Below are positions 41,540 through 52,740 of a stretch of 64,000 bases of DNA, in pieces. The stretch lies in NCBI GenBank assembly GCA_020310875.1, contig CM035422.1:51593894-51657893 (forward strand). Reading direction: 5' to 3'. Source of the DNA: Ceratopteris richardii (lineage: Eukaryota; Streptophyta; Polypodiopsida; Polypodiales; Pteridaceae). A program made the position numbers and the translations under genes. Under the pieces are notes generated by a model that saw only the letters and a list, made by a program, of their open reading frames with translations, ran no database searches and had not been told where the DNA came from. How positions within the stretch are numbered: the stretch's first letter is position 1; the number at the start of each line of letters is the position of its first letter.

Positions 41540-41710
41540 ATCTAGAAGTGTTCCACGACTTTTACAAGTTGATTTTGAATTCAAATGAAGGTGGGAATGG
41601 TTGTTGGAGGGAATCAATTCACTTTCCTACAATCTAGGAAAAGTGAAGATCTAGTTTGATCTCCTTTTAGATGATTGATTTCTTGATTGAATGCAACTCA
41701 ACCACCACAA

Positions 41711-41934
41711 ATTTGGGGGATTTGAGTTCTATCTTTCTACTTTCACATGTGTAAAGATCAAAGCTTTTACAATGGTAAAAGATCCATGAGTTTTTTTTTT
41801 AAGTACAATAAGTGAGCATAAATAAAAGAACTCTCCAAAAGATATTGTTATGACACGATAGCCTTTGATGTAGATCAAATCCACCTCAAGCATAGTGTAA
41901 TCTTGATGTTCCAAGACTACATAGTTGGAGTTCT
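41711..41934. other. Unassigned DNA between C4 and C5
   Basis: No similarity seen. The repeated phrase gttctatctt (41725 and 41931) may reflect an old insertion edge. Confidence 0.3.
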
Positions 41935-42631
41935 ATCTTAGTTCATGCGTGTAGCCATAGATACACATCTCAATCATGCAAAGAGAGTGTCAAGATATGT
42001 GAAGAGTATAGTTAATTATGGTTTTCTATATGGGTATGATGAAGAACTTCAAGTAAGAGAATGGAGTGATGTAGATTTGGCAAGGAGTGTTGATGATAGA
42101 AGGTCAACGTTTGGCTATGTTTTCATCCTAAGTACAAAAGACATTTCATGGATGAGCAAAAAGCAGCCCATAGTTGCATTGAGTTGAACAGAGGCTAAAT
42201 ATAGAGCTTTAGCCCTCACTACATGTGAAGCAATTTGGCTTAAGAAGCTCTTCAAAGACCTTGGTATACAACTTGGACCATTTCCAGTTTATGAAGATAA
42301 CATGTCAAGCCTACATCTTGCTAACAATCCCAGGTATCATGCAAGGAGCAAGCACATTGACGTGCATTATCATTGTGTAAGGGAAAATGCTACAAGTGGG
42401 GACCTTAATGTTCTTTTTGTAGGTACGAAGGACCAAGTAGTAGATATCTTCACCAAAAGCTTGGATGTGACCAAGTTAACAAAGTTTTCAAAGGCTATGA
42501 GCTTACTTGATATGGACACTACCACCTTACGCTTGAGGGGGAGTGTTGAAAATGTGAACTATCCAAGCTCTAGGTGGATAAAAGGCTCAAAATACATTAA
42601 TGTGCCCAAAAGTCAAGAATTAAATCCTTAG
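41935..42631 (+). pseudogene. pol: C5 RNase H (copia)
   Basis: Blocks HLNHAKRVSRYVKSIVNYG, DLARSVDDRRSTFGYVF, KQPIVALS-stop-TEAKYRAL, IWLKKLFKDLGI, YEDNMSSLHLANNP and HIDVHYHCVRE are standard copia RNase H. A TGA at about 42185-42187 interrupts it. The final frame runs past the PPT into the LTR. Confidence 0.88.
42533..42543 (+). promoter_or_regulatory. C5 polypurine tract
   Basis: ttgagggggag directly before the LTR start TGTTGAAAATG. Confidence 0.75.
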
Positions 42632-43060
42632 GGTGGTCTCACGGTCAAGCAAGGTCAGGAAAACCAGTGCTAAGGTGGTGGAAAAGTCGGTCGAGGCATC
42701 CAAAAGCTATAAAAGAGGTGAAGAGTCGTAGAATGCATGGAAGTCTTATAGGTCATTGAAGACTAAGAAACATATACTCAAGGAAGCCCAAGGAGAGATT
42801 CATCCAAGTCTCAAGGAGCTAAAATGCAGCAATCCAAGCTAGGAAAAATGCAAACAAGGGTGTTACATGCACAGAGGATGAGGTATAGACATAGTCTGCT
42901 TATAACAGTTGTAACTCTTTGTGTACATATCAAGCCCACACCCCCTTATGTATGTGTCTTATCTTATTTTCCCTTAGGGGGCTTCTTGAAATCAATTTTA
43001 TGTGTAAAGAAATTGGTGTATCTTTGTAACCATAATTTCTTCATATCCTACATCTCTACA
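42544..43060 (+). repeat. C5 3' LTR, right border tentative
   Basis: TGTTGAAAATGTG...; a possible end is ctctaca at about 43060. No second copy in the window. Confidence 0.5.
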
Positions 43061-44087
43061 TAGTTAGTATTGTACAGAGTTGTTGATTGACCTAAACAAA
43101 TCCATTTGAGGTGTTCTATAGCTTCTTGGAAATTCTATGAACCATAATTAGTGTGGCTAAAATCTTAGGTGATTTGGATTAGTGTACAACAAGAACCTTG
43201 GGTATTTTGTACTTTGTGATTGCGCAGTCTGTGGGATCTTGCACAGAAAGCATTGGTTGTATTGTGCATCACCATTGTATTTGTCTTCTTATAACCAATC
43301 AACAGAGGTTTCAAATGTCTCTATCTTTCTTCTAATCTTTCCCTTTTCTCCTACAAACACTCAAATCCCTCTCTACATAAGAATCCCCAAACATCTGGAA
43401 TTTTCGAAAAAGACATAAAAGAGGCTAGAAACATTGAAAAGCTCAAAAAAGCATATATAAAAAGAGCGAAAGCTCATGGACAAGCTAGGAAACGAGGGCA
43501 AGATGATAAGAAAATCATAGGAGGATCAATGAATCATTCTTGAAAATTTTTCTGAGAACCACAATTTTCATAGTCTTTGTTCTCAAAAACATCGTGATAT
43601 TCACAAGCATATAATCAAAGGAATTTTGAGTGGAATCTACAGGACAAAAAAGCAAGCAAGAGAAATAACATTTGCTAAAACAAAGGGCTAGAAATTGATG
43701 GAAAAAGTGAGATGAATTGCATGTGAATTGAATGGACTAACGTCACAAAACCGTGACCTTTTGACTCAAAAAATCATGACTCTTTTATGTAAGAATTCGA
43801 AAGAATCACAAATTTTTGCTTGGGGAAGTAGCTAAAGGACCGTCACTTTTTGTCATGGAATTTATGAAATAATCATGACTTCTTTTGCATGAAAAGTGGA
43901 AGAAATAGTGACTTCTTACCATCAAAGAGTATAGAAGAAAAACTCCATCAATCATTTAGTCATTGTGAGTGAGTGTGAGTGAGAGAGAGAGAGAGAGAGC
44001 ACAAAATCATAGAAAATTGTGATCTTGGAAAGCAAGCAAAAATTTTTCCACATTGCAAGCCAAGCACTTCCAAGGGTAAAAGATAAG

Positions 44088-44253
44088 ATCATTGCATCTG
44101 CATCCAACTTTTTGCAAAACATAACCATTGTGAATAAATTGATTGTGCACTACCTGTGCCTCTTGACCAACTTGACTTTGATCACTTTGATTTTGACCAT
44201 CTTGATTTTGACCATATTGACTTTGACCAATATGACTTTGATGGGCTCAATAG
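44088..44253. repeat. Dispersed repeat copy 1 with TTGACTTTGACCAAC minisatellite
   Basis: About 165 bp closely similar to 49379-49544 in the same orientation. It contains five to six 15-bp units of ttgactttgaccaac type. Confidence 0.85.
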
Positions 44254-44847
44254 TTGCCCACCACCTAATGAGCTCTCTGTCCCCGAGAGCTAACAGCCAA
44301 ACCATGAGCAAAGATGTCACCTTGATTCTTGTTGTGCAAAATCTTCGAAAGGAAAATTGAGCAACTACCAAGTCCACCAGGAGCAGTAAAGAACAAATAC
44401 CATGAAGAACCAAAACTGAAAATTGTGCATTAAAGAAGGAGATGTTGAAGAATGGAGGATAGGAAGGAAAGGGTAGGGAGGGATGAAGGGTTAAGAAGAA
44501 TCGGGGTAAGGAGGGGTAAGGGTGGTGTTGAGTAGAAGGATAAAGGGAGTAGTAGCGAGTAGGATTAGGGGCTCTAGAGAGGGTCAAAATGCTAACAATG
44601 AAAGCTACAGAGGGTTCATATGGAGAAATGTGAAACATGTAGGAAAATAAGGATGAAGCAGACCATGTGGACCATGTGGAGGAGAAAAAACAAATGTTAA
44701 ATGTGTACAAAAAAGGAGGAGAAAAGTTTGGATTTTAGCAAAACTAATGCAAAAATTGAGTCCACCAGAGTCAAGAAACATGAAATTGATCCCAAATTTG
44801 AAAACAATGGCCATTCGAGGCACAATCCAAAACCAAAAGCATTTTTC

Positions 44848-45013
<166 letters not shown>

Positions 45014-45047
45014 CATAGGATAAAAGTTATCCTATGGTGGGGGCAGG

Positions 45048-45195
45048 GGAGAGAGGAAGAGAGAGATTAGAGAGAGGATAGAGGGAGGTAGAGAGAGGAA
45101 GAGAGAGATAGAGAGAGAAGATAGAGAGAGGTGGAGAGAGAAGATAGAGAAAGGTAGAGAGAGAGAGAAGGTGGAGAGAGAAAGAGAGAGAGATT
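45048..45195. repeat. GA-rich purine tract
   Basis: gaga/agag/gtagagagagg imperfect repeats, purine on the plus strand. Confidence 0.9.
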
Positions 45196-45597
45196 GTTTT
45201 TTTTTTTAAAGAAAGTTGGGAGAGGCCGCCCTTTTTTTGGTGAAATTATCTTAAAAATAGATAGAAAATCCAAAAAGATAAAAAAAATTCAAACAAAATC
45301 CAAAAAATTTAGAAAAATTTTTCCAAAAAATCTCTAAATTTCTAAACCACTTTTCCCTCTCAAAACCACAGAGAGCTTCTTTTTTTTTCTATGTTATCAA
45401 GGAAAATGATATTGAAAAAAGATAAAAAAAAATCTTTAAAGAATTCTAACAATTCTTAAAAATTTTAAAAAAATTTCTAGCAAGTTGTTTCATGAAAAGG
45501 GCTAAGAAATGGCTTTTAATTGCATAAAAATGCAAACGACAAGCATGAAAATGGATGAAAACTTATAAAACTTAAGCTAAAAAGTAGTATGAGGAGA

Positions 45598-46302
45598 TTA
45601 TGTACAACCTAAACAGATTTTGCAAGTTTGAGGTGATCTAGAAAGCTTAACTTTTGTTGATGATAGACCTTGAGCCTCGATATGGTGAGCAATGGGAGCT
45701 CTTTGCCCTCCACAGTCTTTAATTGTATCACACTTCATTTGAATTATCTTTCTTTTGGGCATACTGACCATCTGATAGGGCCACCCTAAATCCTTTATTG
45801 GAATAATATTTCTAGCATACTCCATCTTATGTTTCTCTATTTTTGCAAATTTTTTATTCAACTTATAAAATTTCCATCTGACTATTCTAGCTTCTTTAGC
45901 CAATGGAATCCTCTGTTTCCAAAGACTTGCAGGTACTCCTTCCACATCCTTGTAAGGCCTTGCACTTACAACCATGCAAATTAACATAACAGATGATATA
46001 CCTACCAGTATCCATAATAAAGTGGCCACTAATATAGGGTTTGAAGTAGCTTCATTAAGGGTATTTCTTTTCTTCTTTCTTCGATGGCCTATGGTTGAGA
46101 CTTTTTCACTTGAATCAACAACTTGAATGATCTCCTCTTTTCCTTCATAGACTTCCCCTCTACTTGAGTTTTTTGGAAAAATTCCATAGTAGAAAGCTGA
46201 GTCTTCTCCAAGTAGCCAAGCCAACATGTTCACTTCTTCATATAAATCCACGTCTAGGTTGTCCAACAAATCTTCTTCCATACTAATACCAATTGTGTGC
46301 AT
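45598..46302 (-). CDS. G5 post-protease ORF with predicted transmembrane segment
   Basis: 234 codons in an unbroken frame. Residues about 89-113 (ILVATLLWILVGISSVMLIC) form a strong hydrophobic segment, preceded by the basic run RRKKKRN (74-80) and followed by a Lys/Arg-rich C-terminal part of about 120 residues. The N-terminal part is acidic. It sits in the same direction as the protease and follows it within about 20 bp, possibly as one polyprotein. I recognise no family. Membrane targeting of a retroelement product is inference. Confidence 0.55.
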   Translation of the reverse strand: MHTIGISMEEDLLDNLDVDLYEEVNMLAWLLGEDSAFYYGIFPKNSSRGEVYEGKEEIIQVVDSSEKVSTIGHRRKKKRNTLNEATSNPILVATLLWILVGISSVMLICMVVSARPYKDVEGVPASLWKQRIPLAKEARIVRWKFYKLNKKFAKIEKHKMEYARNIIPIKDLGWPYQMVSMPKRKIIQMKCDTIKDCGGQRAPIAHHIEAQGLSSTKVKLSRSPQTCKICLGCT

Positions 46303-46880
46303 GGTGCTGGTATGTCTTTGCTTGTCTAGTCCTTCTTCTAAAAATATATGCTATAAATCTTTTCCCTCTTGCTTTACCCATGTTGTGTCCTTACCCCACT
46401 CTTGTAGCCCATTGACATGCCTTAACCAAGGCCTCCCAATCAACAGGGGGAAACTTCCATCTACCTATGGTAGCCTTACGACAACAAAATCCAAGGTAAA
46501 AATGGTACCTTGTATCTTGCTTGGGACTCCACGGACCACTCCCATAGGCCTTACTATGCTTTAGTCTGCCAATGTTACAGTGAAGTTGGCAGGTCTTGAT
46601 GGTTGTAGTACAATCCTTTTCATGGTATGTTCAGGCATCAAGTTAATGCCTGAACCTCCATCTACAATAACTCCTTGAAACTCATGTCTTCTGATAGTGA
46701 CTGTTAGCTGAGGGCTCTTATCATCTGTGAGGGGGGGCCTCCCCTAAATTCTATCTTTATGCATAGCAATAGTCTTTTCCACTAAAGTGGTTGTGGAAGC
46801 CTCATCGATTATATGCAAGAACTCTGACCCGAATTTCTCTCGATCGATGTCTAATGGAGGCTTCCCTTTGCTTCTTATCT
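46303..46880 (-). pseudogene. pro: G5 retropepsin
   Basis: GVIVDGGSGINLM (active site near 46660) and LLIGRPWL (near 46440) mark the protease. Stops occur at about 46562, 46470 and 46745. The DGG form is that of many plant gypsy proteases. Confidence 0.75.
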
Positions 46881-47330
46881 ACATTACAAAGAAGTCAATT
46901 TCTTCTAACTGCACTACTCTAGTAGATGGTGATGGCACACTGACTTGTTCTACAACTTCTTCTTTGCTCACAAAAATCATTTGAATCTGTGGCCTAGATG
47001 TAGATGCCTGGTTCTTAGGATAGCAATTGGTATAATGGTCCCTAGCCTCTAGGCTATTTCTATAAGGAGGGACCTTTTTTGGTTGAGTGCACTTGCTTTG
47101 GTAGTGCCCACATTCTCCACATCTAAAACAAATAATTGGCCTCCTTGGCCCATTTCCAAAGTTATCCCTATGTCTAGGGTTGTAATTGTTACCTTGATTG
47201 GGTATTATTGCCATCACATTGGTTGATGGTTGAGCTCCTCCTTGTCCCTAGTATGATTGTGCAGACATCCCTCTTGAGTGACATTCCTAAGCCTCATGAC
47301 TAGCTTTCTTGCATAGTTGGCAAGTTACAC
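46881..47330 (-). pseudogene. gag: G5 nucleocapsid zinc knuckles
   Basis: CFRCGECGHYQSKC (frame 46879-47217) is canonical CX2CX4HX4C. Upstream CQLCKKASHEA and, further upstream, CTMCSKQGHVVSEC make three in all; the middle one has lost its last position to a stop. Confidence 0.7.
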
Positions 47331-48171
47331 TTAAAAGTGGACACTCGCTTACCACATGACCCTGTTTGCTACACATGGTGCACCATAATCCATTTTGGAT
47401 ACCACCTCCCCGGAGTTCCTATAGCTCCTGTCCAAGTTGTGTCAACTCTTTTGCTTGGGCTTCCTCTTCTTTTTGTAGCTTTAAGGCCTCAATTTCTCAC
47501 CTCAACTGTGTTACTGCACTTTCCTCCTCTTTGTGGGGTTTGTTCCTTTTCAAGCTCTCAAGATCCTTCCTTAGATGAATTACTCGGTCCTCAGATTCTG
47601 CAATATATGATAAACTAGAAGAGCTTGTCCCATACTAATGCCTAATCTGCTCCAATCTTATGGATGTATTAATGAACTCTTCAATGGTTGTTGTAGGTAA
47701 CACTAAATTTTTAATTTTACATTGTCTTGAGATTGGAAGTGGTTTAGCCAACCACTTATTGATGAAGAAGTCATTGGGAGGGCCTGGTAATTTAGCCATT
47801 AACACCTTGGCTCTCATGAAAATTTTTGGAAAGGTCTCCCCAGGACCTATTCTTAGATTTTCTAACTCTTCAATAATATTTTTGGTTGTGTTCCCTTGTT
47901 GGAACTATGTATTAAATGCTTCCTTTGTTAATTCCCATGTAGTGAAGTGATTATTGGCAAGCTCACTAAACCATTTATCTGCTAACCCTTCTAATGTTGT
48001 TGGGAAAAGAATAAAAAATGCATCCTCTCTTCCCATAAGACCCCTTGTCTTACACAAGGCCAAAAATCTTCTAATATGTTCATCTGGGTCTTCTTGTGCT
48101 AATCCCTTAAAAGATGGAAATTTGATATTTAACCTGGAGGGTAGAGTTTCTAAATCTACATAATCTCCCAT
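47331..48171 (-). pseudogene. gag: G5 gag: capsid and coiled-coil
   Basis: Starts MGDYVDLETLPSRLNIKFPSF (ATG 48171), followed by FKGLAQEDPDEHIRRFLALC and LEGLADKWFSEL, a retrotrans_gag capsid. A stop near 47905 and one near 47635 break it. A Lys/Glu/Leu-rich stretch (RKDLESLKRNK, ALKLQKEEEAQ) suggests a coiled coil before the knuckles. Confidence 0.75.
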
Positions 48172-49064
48172 GTTCCTTACTCATGATGTCGATGATCAAG
48201 GGCTGGTTGACCTTCGAACAACTTTTCTTCTTGTTGCTTTGCAAGGGACCCTCAAGGTTTGAGACTAGGTTGTGTTCATGAGCTACTCATACTCCTCTTA
48301 GGCTAAGGGAATTCCAAACAAAAGAAAGGTTGGACCCGTAGTGTCAGTATCCTTGCACTTCTTCTACACTTTGCAAATATTTCTTCTCCCATGATCAAGC
48401 CCCCTTGTAATCCACCTGGCGCACAAAATTTTGTTGGATGATTCTTTTGCGGAAAGGGGCTTGAGTGTTTGTAGGAGAAAGAAGAAGAAGAAGAAGTGGA
48501 ATGCAAACACCAAAGCTTCTCTATATTGATTACCAATAGGAAAAATACAATAATGATGTCCAAACAATACCAAGTGATCTCTGCATGGAGTGGTTAATCC
48601 CAATGAATACACACATACATAAGGTTATGAGATATCCAAAGTTTTACATGCCACCAATCTTCTCTACACCAGACCTCCACCTTCTCCAAGAGCTTGCTCT
48701 TGTGCACACCTTGCACTCAAGCTTCCAATAGGTTAGGAGGTAGAGGAACACCTTTTCTCGACATGCACACTCTTCAATGGTCCTTGAGCCACCTTGCTTG
48801 CCTTGCTTACTGGGTCTCTACACCTTCTCTGCATACAATAGATCACTCTTCTCACACACTTTGTCTCACACTTGCTTCTCAGCATCACACACTGCTCCAA
48901 TGTCTCTTGTTCTTCTCACCTAGTGTAGACTATGCTCTCACTTGCTTAGTCTAACTCCAAGAACAATGCATGATCTTGCCTCCTGTGTTGATTCACTTAC
49001 GTACACCGCTCCTAAGTGATAGAGTATCTTGGTGCTCATTTTGATGCCCAAGAATGTCTCAAAA
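48172..49064. other. Noncoding DNA upstream of G5 gag
   Basis: Probably the leader and perhaps the LTR of G5 on the minus strand, but no PBS or TG...CA border is convincing. A short GAA repeat is at 48480-48498. Confidence 0.35.
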
Positions 49065-49262
49065 TGTGTACAACCAACAACTCCCTTTTTTTCTTATAGT
49101 AACTTTAGGACCAAAAAAAAAATTTAAATGGGGGGGCGGGGGGGGGGGGCATACATACACTTTTGTGTACAACCAACAACTCCCTTTTTTTCTTATAGTG
49201 ACTTTAGGACCAAAAAAAAAATTTTAATGGGGGGGCGGGGGGCGTACATACACTTTTGTGTA
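49065..49262. repeat. Tandem duplication (99 and 93 bp) with G-runs
   Basis: Two units beginning tgtgtacaaccaacaactcc at 49065 and 49164. They differ mainly in the length of an A-run and a G-run (gggggggcggggg...). Confidence 0.9.
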
Positions 49263-49378
49263 CCGCTTCCTCTTCTCATGAATTCACTTTTGCCTTCATT
49301 TCTTCAATATCTATGCCCTAAGGGAGGGTTTGCTTGAACCTTCAAAACACTTTAAAACCCTTGAAAGCCTTACAGAAA

Positions 49379-49544
49379 GACAATCTGCAACCTGCATCAA
49401 ACTTTCTGCAAAACATAACCATTGTGAATAAATTGATTGTGCACTACCTGTGCACCTTGACCAACTTGACTTTGAACATCTTGACTTTGATCAACTTGAC
49501 TTTGAACATTTTGAATTTGACCAATATGACTTTGATGGGCTCAA
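49379..49544. repeat. Dispersed repeat copy 2
   Basis: Partner of 44088-44253. It shares a 50-base core around gcaaaacataaccattgtg and the 15-bp minisatellite, ending gggctcaatag in both. Confidence 0.85.
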
Positions 49545-50649
49545 TAGGGGAGAGGAAAATTTTGTATTAATGAATATTCAAAGAACCATAATTTTTTGAG
49601 TTGAGTTTAGGGGGGAAAAACATGATTTTCTGATTAAAATATCTGGAAATTCAAAAAATATATTATAGAAACAAGGAAATTAATAAAGAAAGAAAAGAGA
49701 GAAGGAATTTTAAATTTTTGAAAGAATCAAGGTGAAAAAATCACAACCTTTTGGAAGAAAATCAAGTGAAAGGATCATGACTTTTTGGAAACTATAAATA
49801 TCAAATACTTAGAATATTTTGGTTGAATTTTGGAAGCATTTGTGAATTTTTGAAGCAATGAAGTTGAAGAATTGTGAATTTCGGGACCAGAATGCAAAAA
49901 TCAAACAATTGCACAATTTTAAAGAAAACAAAGAGAAATGGATAAGAAAAAATAGCTGGAATAACATTAAAAAAACATAGAATAGCAACTTTATGTACAA
50001 AATTGTAAACAATCATGACTCTTTGGGGAGACAACAAGAAATCATGAGTTTTTGAAAAACAAAACTTGGAAAAAAAATTTATTATTATTTATAAAAATAA
50101 AATACCAAAAGTTCAAATAATGATGAATTTCTTAAGAAAAACAAGTAAGAGATCATGAGTTTGTGGAAAACATTAAAAAGAAATTACGACCTTTTTGGAG
50201 AACTTGATAATTAATGAAAAGAATCACGACCTTTTGAGAGTTTTTGAGAATTTCTCAAGTAAGAAAAAATCATGACTCTTGGACTTCTTTTCAAAGACTT
50301 TCTCTGGGGAATTGTATTTTCTTGAGCATATATCTCAAAGGGATATTCTCCAAATAGTTTTCTTGATATAGAAAGTAGAAAATCATGAATCTCATCAACA
50401 AGACAAAAAGTTTTATTTTTGGGAGCCAGAAAGAACTTATATTTTTTGGAGTCCTTCTTCACATAAACAAAATCTAAATTTCTTTAAAAGAAATGATACC
50501 AGAAATCTTAATCACACTCAGAATCAAGAACTATAAAGCATGACTTCACATAGAAATAGAAGCATGATGCAAGGAGAACAATCCAAAGAGGGGGATTTTT
50601 GAAATATTTTTAAAGATGAATTGACAAATATTTATTTGGAGTTTACATC
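49545..50649. other. AT-rich noncoding DNA with recurring aatcatgact-type words
   Basis: No coding similarity. Words close to aatcatgactttttgg occur near 49740, 49773, 50011, 50041, 50152, 50184, 50221 and 50268, roughly every 30-140 bp. Confidence 0.55.
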
Positions 50650-50883
50650 TACAAAGATGGAATCCAAATATATGTGGAAAGACTTAGGTCAAATTCACCT
50701 TTCAATATGACCCCAATCATTTGATTTTTGAATGAACAATACATAGAGAGGGATGGTACAACATACATCCTAAAAACTAATCTAGAAAACATAAATTGTC
50801 AATGATAATTAGCCAAGAAAAGAACAATGAGAGATGAAAACATAGATAGACACATTTCTTTACATGAATCCTGATACACAGAT

Positions 50884-51775
50884 GTGTATTGGGAAACACA
50901 CCCAAATTCACACAATGCTCCATCACATATGAATCTTAAGGTTTCAAAGAATTATCATGAGCCTAGGGCATCTCCTACCTTTGTCAATGGAGAAGAAAAA
51001 ACATCTTGGAAACTTTTGGAGGAACTAAAAAGTTCATACACATACCAAAATAAACCCATATTTTGTAGGAGAAGTTCACAAACATAGGAAGTAGATGAGG
51101 ATCATCTCAACCCAAATGTGGAGCTTGGGAAGCAAAGAAATAGTTTTGAAAACCAAAACAACAAGTGAACTTATCAATTAGAGTTAGAAAACATTTTTTC
51201 AAACCCACATATCCCACCAATCAGATTCAAGAGGAATCAACCCCAAGAACCTAGAAACCTCAAGAAAAATAAACAAAATGTAAAGGACCTCAACATTCCT
51301 AGCAGAAATAATAGGGAAAGATTTCAAGGGAATAATGGACGACTAAGGTCGACCCAAGTGTTAAAAACCATGAGGAATCAATATGATGGATACATTGATC
51401 CATATGATCATGTGGCTGAATTCAAGCAAGTCTTAAGTGTTGAAGAAGTAGAATATTAATTCACTCAATACGAAGCCTTTGGATTAACTTTAAAAGAGTC
51501 AGTCCTTATGTGGCTTCAACCACTCACAATGGTATAAAGGGACTAGAAAATGCACAATTAAGAACTATGGTGTACTGCAGAAGATGTAAGAATCTGAATG
51601 AGTGCATAAAAGAATCCATAGATATAGATGACAACAGAGCTCAAAAATTACTAACAAGTGAGTTGTCCACAACAATAGAGAATAATTTATCACATACTAA
51701 GGAGTTAGCTAAAGCCATTGCTAAAAAATTTAAGGTTAGTGTTACAACAAACTAATCCTCAAATACCTCATAACA
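50884..51775 (+). pseudogene. gag: G6 gag with internal capsid deletion
   Basis: VLKTMRNQYDGYIDPYDHVA (about 51360-51418) and YEAFGLTLKESVLMWLQPL match the G1 capsid. At about 51530 the text jumps to GLENAQLRTMVYCRRCKNLNE, which in G1 lies about 100 residues further on, so the middle of capsid is deleted. Confidence 0.7.
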
Positions 51776-52740
51776 ATAGATGTTTCAATTTTGGGGGACA
51801 TCATCCTACAAAATTTTATCAAAAACCTATAACTTCTTCCATTGAGATATAGGGTTGTACAGTTCTTTCATCTAAAATGAAATTGGAACAATCAACGTGG
51901 ACCATTCAGAAAATCAACAAGAAGAGAAAGAATAACTCATCAAATGATAGAAAAACAAAATCATGATACACCTCAACCTGTTTTAAGGACAACAAACTTC
52001 TTTGAATACAAATTTCATGCCTGTGAAATACATGCCTTTAGAAGAAAACTTGGAGAGAGCCACTACTCCATCAACATCAATGTATTTGGATGATTCAGAA
52101 GAAAGATGTTCAATGTCTTACAATGAGGAATTCAAAGAAGTTACATGGGGATATAACAAAGAAAATCAATACATGCCTAATCAAAACAACAATGGGAACT
52201 AGGAAATGGATCTTGAAACATTCATACTCATCACTAATAAACTTTTACCAACACAAAGAAACATGGGGGGAAAACCCTAGAAATTTTCAAAAGGGGACCT
52301 ATTATAGGTGTGGATGAGATCATTTCATAAGAGATTATCCTCAGCCTCCTGTATCGAAGGTGGAAGTGTATTGCAAAGAGTGTGGAAAAGAACATCTAAT
52401 AAAATATTTCCCAAACAAACCTAATAAACAAATCACTTCTACATGTTCTTTGAAATTTGTGAGAGTAGTGGAAACAAGTAGTCAAACTTGCGAGTCAATA
52501 ATTGAAAGTAGTGATGAATCAGAAGGGGATATAAAAGTTCATGTAATCAAAAGAGCACAAGCATTGAAAAAGAAAGAAAAACAAAGTGATGAGGAATCTA
52601 ACAAAGAGGAAACTCAAGAAAAAAGAAGAGAAACTCTTAGAAGAAAACAAAAGAGAAAGAAAAAGCTAAAATGCACAAATTGCTTCAAGAACAAGAAGAG
52701 AAAGATCAATTAGAAAAGAAAGAAAAAGAAAGGAAAGTAG
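51776..52740 (+). pseudogene. gag: G6 nucleocapsid and linker
   Basis: Degenerate knuckle 1 (CFNFGGHHPTKF), then YYRCG-stop-DHFIRDY and CKECGKEHLIKYF, matching the order in G1. The Lys/Glu-rich tail 52360-52713 corresponds to the charged linker of G1. Confidence 0.65.

Larger units (their letters stand above)
40637..41710 (-). mobile_element. C4: copia 5' LTR, PBS and gag start
   Basis: The minus strand carries an LTR (about 40919-41710, ending CTTTCA), a tRNA-Met PBS and gag up to about 40637, where it joins G4. The outer LTR border is not certain because there is no partner copy. Confidence 0.75.
41935..43060 (+). mobile_element. C5: copia RNase H and 3' LTR remnant
   Basis: The plus strand begins abruptly inside RNase H, ends its ORF at about 42631 overlapping the LTR, and has a clear polypurine tract. 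It could be the missing 3' end of C3, which has the same orientation, but nothing proves it. Confidence 0.75.
45598..48171 (-). mobile_element. G5: gypsy-type gag-protease remnant without pol
   Basis: On the minus strand: gag (48171 down to about 47640), zinc knuckles, retropepsin, then an ORF with a predicted membrane segment, then noncoding DNA. RT, RNase H and integrase are not present. It belongs to neither family A nor B. LTR borders are not identified. It could be a non-autonomous element or the left-over 5' half of a larger one. Confidence 0.7.

Noticed and set aside
48400-48450. Primer-binding site for G5
   Set aside because: A tgcgccaggtgg-like word occurs on the minus strand, but it matches no tRNA end that I can name and no LTR border is adjacent.
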